The notes beneath the pieces are model-generated. The model made no database searches and had not been told where the DNA came from. It was given only the letters and a program-made list of their open reading frames with translations. Positions 7,464 to 9,803 of a DNA stretch of 9,803 nt are shown here, in pieces. This DNA comes from Candidatus Sulfotelmatobacter sp. (GTDB lineage: Bacteria; Acidobacteriota; Terriglobia; Terriglobales; Acidobacteriaceae). The position numbers were made by a program, and so were the translations under genes. The DNA lies in the NCBI GenBank assembly GCA_030037575.1, contig JASHRB010000301.1:1-9803 (forward strand), read 5' to 3'. The first letter of the stretch is position 1; each line of letters starts with the position of its first letter.

Positions 7464-8255
7464 CTAATTTCCTGCCGTAAACCCATAGTGCCGCAATACG
7501 GCGATTGCCTGGGCGCTTTTCATGTAATCGAGAAATGCCGCCGCATCCTGGGCGTGAGCCGAAGGGGAAATCAACACTGCTCCTTGATCCAGCGCCGGAT
7601 ATGCGCCGGACGGAACCTTCCAGTATCTTCCCTTGCCTTGCATAGTGGGAGCCAAGGCATGAGAGAGCGCGACCAATCCGACCTGCGCATTGCCCGACTC
7701 TGCGAACTGCGCCGCTTGCGCAATGTTTTCTCCGAGCACCAGTCGGTCGCTCACTTTTTGATCGAGTCCGTAGTGCTTCAGGGCGGCCACCGCGGCGCGG
7801 CCGTAAGGTGCGTGCTGCGGATTCGCGATGGATATTTTCTTTACCCGCGGGTCCAGCAAAACGTTCATTCCGTTGTGCTCGAGATCGAGTGGCGAATCCG
7901 ACGGCACCCATAGCACCAACTGGCCGACGGCATAGCGACACAGGGTAGCACCGTCAGCCTTGCCGCCGGCAATTAACTGCTTGGGGTAATCCATATCAGC
8001 AGAAAAGAAAATGTCGAAGGGCGCGCCGTTTTGAATTTGCTGCGTGAGCGCTCCGGAAGCGGCGAAGGAAAGCTTGACGGCGACGCCCGTCTTCTGTTCG
8101 TAGGCTTCCGCAATTTCAGCAAGCGCGGCGCTCAGGTCGGCTGCGGCGGCGACATTGACTACACGCTCCGCAGCCAAGCCCGGCGATGAGAAAGAGCCCG
8201 CAAACATCAAGAATGCAAATGCTAGCGATGAGAAGCGCCTGAGCATGATGGCCAT
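7464..8255 (-). CDS. modA: Periplasmic molybdate-binding protein ModA
   Basis: A 263-residue type-2 periplasmic binding protein that captures molybdate (or tungstate) for ModBC. A signal peptide covers about residues 1-29 (RRFSSLAFAFLMFAG, likely cut after GLAA); no lipobox Cys is present. Family landmarks are VAAAADLSAAL (35-45), the anion-binding SFAASGALTQQIQNGAPFD (63-81), DIFFSADMDYPKQL (81-94), NPQHAPYGRAA (145-155) and GENIAQAAQFAESGNAQVGL (175-194). The reading frame stays open for 38 more codons, but that leader is charged and unlike a signal peptide. I use the ATG at 8253-8255; ATG at 8244-8246 (MLRRF) is equally plausible. AAGG/GGCGG lies just before. It is the first gene of modABC. 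The upstream leader meets an IS element about 150 bp away. Confidence 0.92.
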   Translation of the reverse strand: MAIMLRRFSSLAFAFLMFAGSFSSPGLAAERVVNVAAAADLSAALAEIAEAYEQKTGVAVKLSFAASGALTQQIQNGAPFDIFFSADMDYPKQLIAGGKADGATLCRYAVGQLVLWVPSDSPLDLEHNGMNVLLDPRVKKISIANPQHAPYGRAAVAALKHYGLDQKVSDRLVLGENIAQAAQFAESGNAQVGLVALSHALAPTMQGKGRYWKVPSGAYPALDQGAVLISPSAHAQDAAAFLDYMKSAQAIAVLRHYGFTAGN

Positions 8256-8406
8256 CCGCCTTTGCGATCGGAACAAGTTGTTCAAGATTGTACAAGCTGA
8301 GAACCCTTCGCGATCTGGCGATATGAACTTGCGGCGATGATTTTCGCGAGCGCCTGCTTGTCCCGCCAAATGTTTCGCGTGCCAGCGGCCGAATCACGCC
8401 TTTCTA
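8256..8406. promoter_or_regulatory. modA leader between the mod operon and the IS
   Basis: About 150 bp remain between the modA start and the IS edge, and the mod promoter should lie here or be lost. The best -10 match on the minus strand is TACAAT (8287-8292), with no acceptable -35 at 17 bp. Just downstream is the interrupted palindrome GAACAA-g-TTGTTC (8271-8283), a possible operator. It does not match the E. coli ModE site as I know it. No Moco-type riboswitch fold was recognised by eye. Confidence 0.3.
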
Positions 8407-8412
8407 ATCATC

Positions 8413-8425
8413 GTTCTCTAAGTAA
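8413..8425 (+). repeat. Left terminal inverted repeat of the IS630 element
   Basis: GTTCTCTAAGTAA, exactly the reverse complement of 9609-9621. It sits immediately beyond the transposase stop codon. Confidence 0.8.
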
Positions 8426-9517
8426 TCAATCAATAGAGACCTCATCCATCTTATACTTCCATCGGAATACCACCGGAGCTGCATTCACTTCTTGGAAGTA
8501 CAGGTGGATTCGCCGGATGAGTTCTTGTTTGCTCTGCACCCGGATCTCCCGAAGCATGCTGCGCGCCATCTTACTGAACATATTCTCCACCAGATTGAGC
8601 CACCAACCGTGCTTGGGAACAAAGACGAACTGAAAGCGTTGCGGCCGACTCGCCAGGTAGCGTTGCGTCTCCTTCGAGATATGGGCGGAGTGATTGTCCA
8701 GAATCAGTCGCAACGTCGTGGCCGCGGGATAGCCAGCATCCAGCTTTTTCAGGAGCTCAATGAAATCCTTGCTCTTATGGGTCTCGCTGACAATCTCGGT
8801 GACCGTGCCCCGGTGCAAATCCAGACCCGCCAGCAAGGAAACGGTTCCCCGTCGTTTGTATTCGTAGTCCCGGGTCAGGCTGGCATGCTGCCCGGGCCGG
8901 GGCGGCCGGTCGGGCGTTTTCTGCGCCAGCGCCTGAATGCCGGGTTTCTCCTCGTAGGACACCGTGACCATCCCCGGTTCGCGAATCTCTCCCCGCAGCA
9001 GGCCTTCATTAAGAATCGCTACTTCCTGGTAAACATGCAGGACCGCTGCCATCTTGGACGCGAACTCCGGGTGCCGTCGCTCCACATAGTAGCCAACCTG
9101 GTGCGGGCGAAGTTCTCCCGGCATCAAGATCTTATGCAGCTTGGAGCGGCTCACCCGTTCCAATTCCGGGTACCCTGCCGACCGGGCCTGCCGCCGCAAG
9201 TGTGCGGTGAGTAGACCGTATGTCCATAACTCTTGGGCGTAGCCCAACTCCTTGGGCTTCTGACAGGCCGAGTTCTGCACCCAAGCAATCGCCGCATCCG
9301 AAACTCGACGCGGCTTGCCCGAACGCGGTAATTCTCCTAAGGCCGCCGGCACGCCAAAGCGAAGGCATTTCTGGATGCAGAGCATCACCGTGTTACGATT
9401 CACCCGCTGGGCCCGCGCAATGGCTTGATCGCTCAGACCGGCGAAGGAGTCCAGCAAGATCGCCGCCCGCACCGTACGCCTCTTCTGCTCGGTGCGCGAG
9501 TCGCGCAGCTGCTCCAA
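8426..9517 (-). CDS. IS630-family transposase, probably inactive
   Basis: A 363-residue DDE_3-type transposase from the TTG at 9515-9517. Residues 20-135 form the helix-turn-helix DNA-binding part (LSDQAIARAQRVNRNTV and GYAQELWTYGLLTAHLR). The catalytic core spans about 183-345. The second Asp is D274 in LILDNHSAH and the Glu is E311 in WLNLVENMF, a DD36E-like spacing. The first catalytic residue, normally Asp in 'SYDEKPGIQA', is Glu here (E189 in SYEEKPGIQA), and the usual HGSWLN reads HGWWLN. The frame continues upstream through family-like sequence (LLVFGEDEQRI) to an in-frame TAG at 9563-9565, five codons after an ATG at 9578-9580. The native start was therefore probably that ATG, and the gene is likely a pseudogene. 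Its product would act on the terminal repeats listed here. Confidence 0.85.
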   Translation of the reverse strand: MEQLRDSRTEQKRRTVRAAILLDSFAGLSDQAIARAQRVNRNTVMLCIQKCLRFGVPAALGELPRSGKPRRVSDAAIAWVQNSACQKPKELGYAQELWTYGLLTAHLRRQARSAGYPELERVSRSKLHKILMPGELRPHQVGYYVERRHPEFASKMAAVLHVYQEVAILNEGLLRGEIREPGMVTVSYEEKPGIQALAQKTPDRPPRPGQHASLTRDYEYKRRGTVSLLAGLDLHRGTVTEIVSETHKSKDFIELLKKLDAGYPAATTLRLILDNHSAHISKETQRYLASRPQRFQFVFVPKHGWWLNLVENMFSKMARSMLREIRVQSKQELIRRIHLYFQEVNAAPVVFRWKYKMDEVSID

Positions 9518-9608
9518 TATGCGCTGCTCGTCTTCACCGAAGACCAGGAGCCCACGTCTCCTCTAAAAGGGCATGCCCATTAAAACATCACCGAGATCCA
9601 ACGTCTAG

Positions 9609-9621
9609 TTACTTAGAGAAC
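9609..9621 (-). repeat. Right terminal inverted repeat of the IS630 element
   Basis: TTACTTAGAGAAC on the plus strand, matching the left repeat base for base in reverse complement over 13 bp. Confidence 0.8.
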
Positions 9622-9635
9622 ACTCATCTAGCTAA

Positions 9636-9803
9636 AGGCTGTTGCGAAACGCCGAAGTTTCAAAAATTGGTGGTTTGAGCCAGTATTTTCGTGCTGAAGC
9701 GTGCTCGAGGGGGGTTGGTTGAGTTGCCGGCTTGACCGCTTGACCGGCAACTCGCCAAGGTCCAACCGGTGCCGATGGCCCATGCGTCTCCCAGCCGGGT
9801 GGA
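9636..9803. other. Possible edge of a second mobile element, no gene seen
   Basis: The stretch begins with GGCTGTTGCGAAAC at 9637, a form seen at the tips of several insertion sequences, followed by a short inverted repeat (GAAAC/GTTTC, about 9646-9662). On the minus strand one frame is open from the window edge to a stop near 9635, but its composition (PPIFETSAFRNSL at the end) gives no recognisable family. The segment may be non-coding end DNA of an element that continues beyond the window. This is inferred from resemblance only. Confidence 0.25.
9721..9753. repeat. Strong inverted repeat (10-bp stem, 13-nt loop)
   Basis: GAGTTGCCGG at 9721-9730 pairs perfectly with CCGGCAACTC at 9744-9753. 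The loop region contains the direct repeat CTTGACCG. No T-run follows on either strand, so a simple rho-independent terminator is not supported. A structured sub-terminal region of a mobile element or a chromosomal repeat is possible. Confidence 0.55.

Larger units (their letters stand above)
8407..9628 (-). mobile_element. IS630-family insertion sequence
   Basis: An element of about 1.2 kb containing a single IS630-type transposase, framed by 13-bp perfect inverted repeats at 8413-8425 and 9609-9621. TA dinucleotides lie outside both repeats (8405-8406 and 9629-9630), as expected for IS630/Tc1-type insertion at TA. The distance from TA to repeat is 6 nt on one side and 7 on the other, so the exact tips have drifted or are misplaced by a few bases. 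The transposase stop codon directly abuts the left repeat. It inserted upstream of modA, in the same orientation as the mod genes. The transposase shows two probable inactivating changes. Confidence 0.8.

Noticed and set aside
7123..7941. Minus-strand open frame of 272 codons overlapping modA and modB
   Set aside because: It is out of frame with two clearly conserved transporter genes and has an Arg/Ser-rich composition without motifs.
8271..8283. LexA (SOS) box GAAC-N4-GTTC upstream of modA
   Set aside because: The half sites are 5 bp apart rather than 4, and there is no link between mod genes and DNA damage.
8492..9214. Plus-strand open frame of 240 codons opposite the transposase
   Set aside because: It is fully antisense to the transposase core, with no recognisable domain.
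1..9803. CRISPR array, tRNA/rRNA genes, toxin-antitoxin or defence cluster
   Set aside because: No regularly spaced repeats, no cloverleaf-like sequence, and no nuclease, toxin or antitoxin signatures were found in any credible reading frame.

Overview
The window looks like a chromosomal segment of an acidobacterium, probably a soil-type Terriglobia/Koribacter-like lineage. The main marker is a secreted TPR plus von Willebrand A protein whose VWA half matches the 'VWFA-related Acidobacterial domain' family. Moderately high GC, sparse Shine-Dalgarno signals and GTG/TTG starts fit this. The placement comes from protein families only, not from a marker gene or a search.

Layout. Bases 1-805 hold no intact gene. 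They contain a shredded remnant of a putative Ig-like (He_PIG) repeat protein. Bases 806-1363 (-) encode a stand-alone GAF-domain protein. It is divergent, across about 285 bp, from a small DUF3467 protein (1649-1945, +). A GT39/PMT-type membrane glycosyltransferase (2030-3634, +) follows in the same reading frame. It converges, with a 13-bp gap, on the VWA/TPR protein (3648-5549, -).

The VWA gene lies directly downstream of a molybdate ABC transporter operon transcribed on the minus strand: modA (7464-8255), modB (6726-7421), modC (5577-6716). The transporter set is complete: periplasmic binding protein, permease, and ATPase with a C-terminal TOBE/Mop-like domain. The VWA gene begins 27 bp after modC, uses a TTG start behind a good AGGAG, and has a perfect TATAAT in the gap. 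It can therefore probably be transcribed on its own as well as by read-through.

Upstream of modA sits an IS630-family insertion sequence (about 8407-9628) with 13-bp perfect inverted repeats. Its transposase has Glu where the family has the first catalytic Asp, and an amber codon five codons after the best ATG. It is probably a dead copy. The last ~170 bp carry a strong hairpin and may be the edge of a second mobile element.

I found no convincing new multi-gene system. The points most worth a second look are the VWA gene coupled to the mod operon, the inactivated IS at the mod promoter region, and the decayed Ig-like gene at the left edge.
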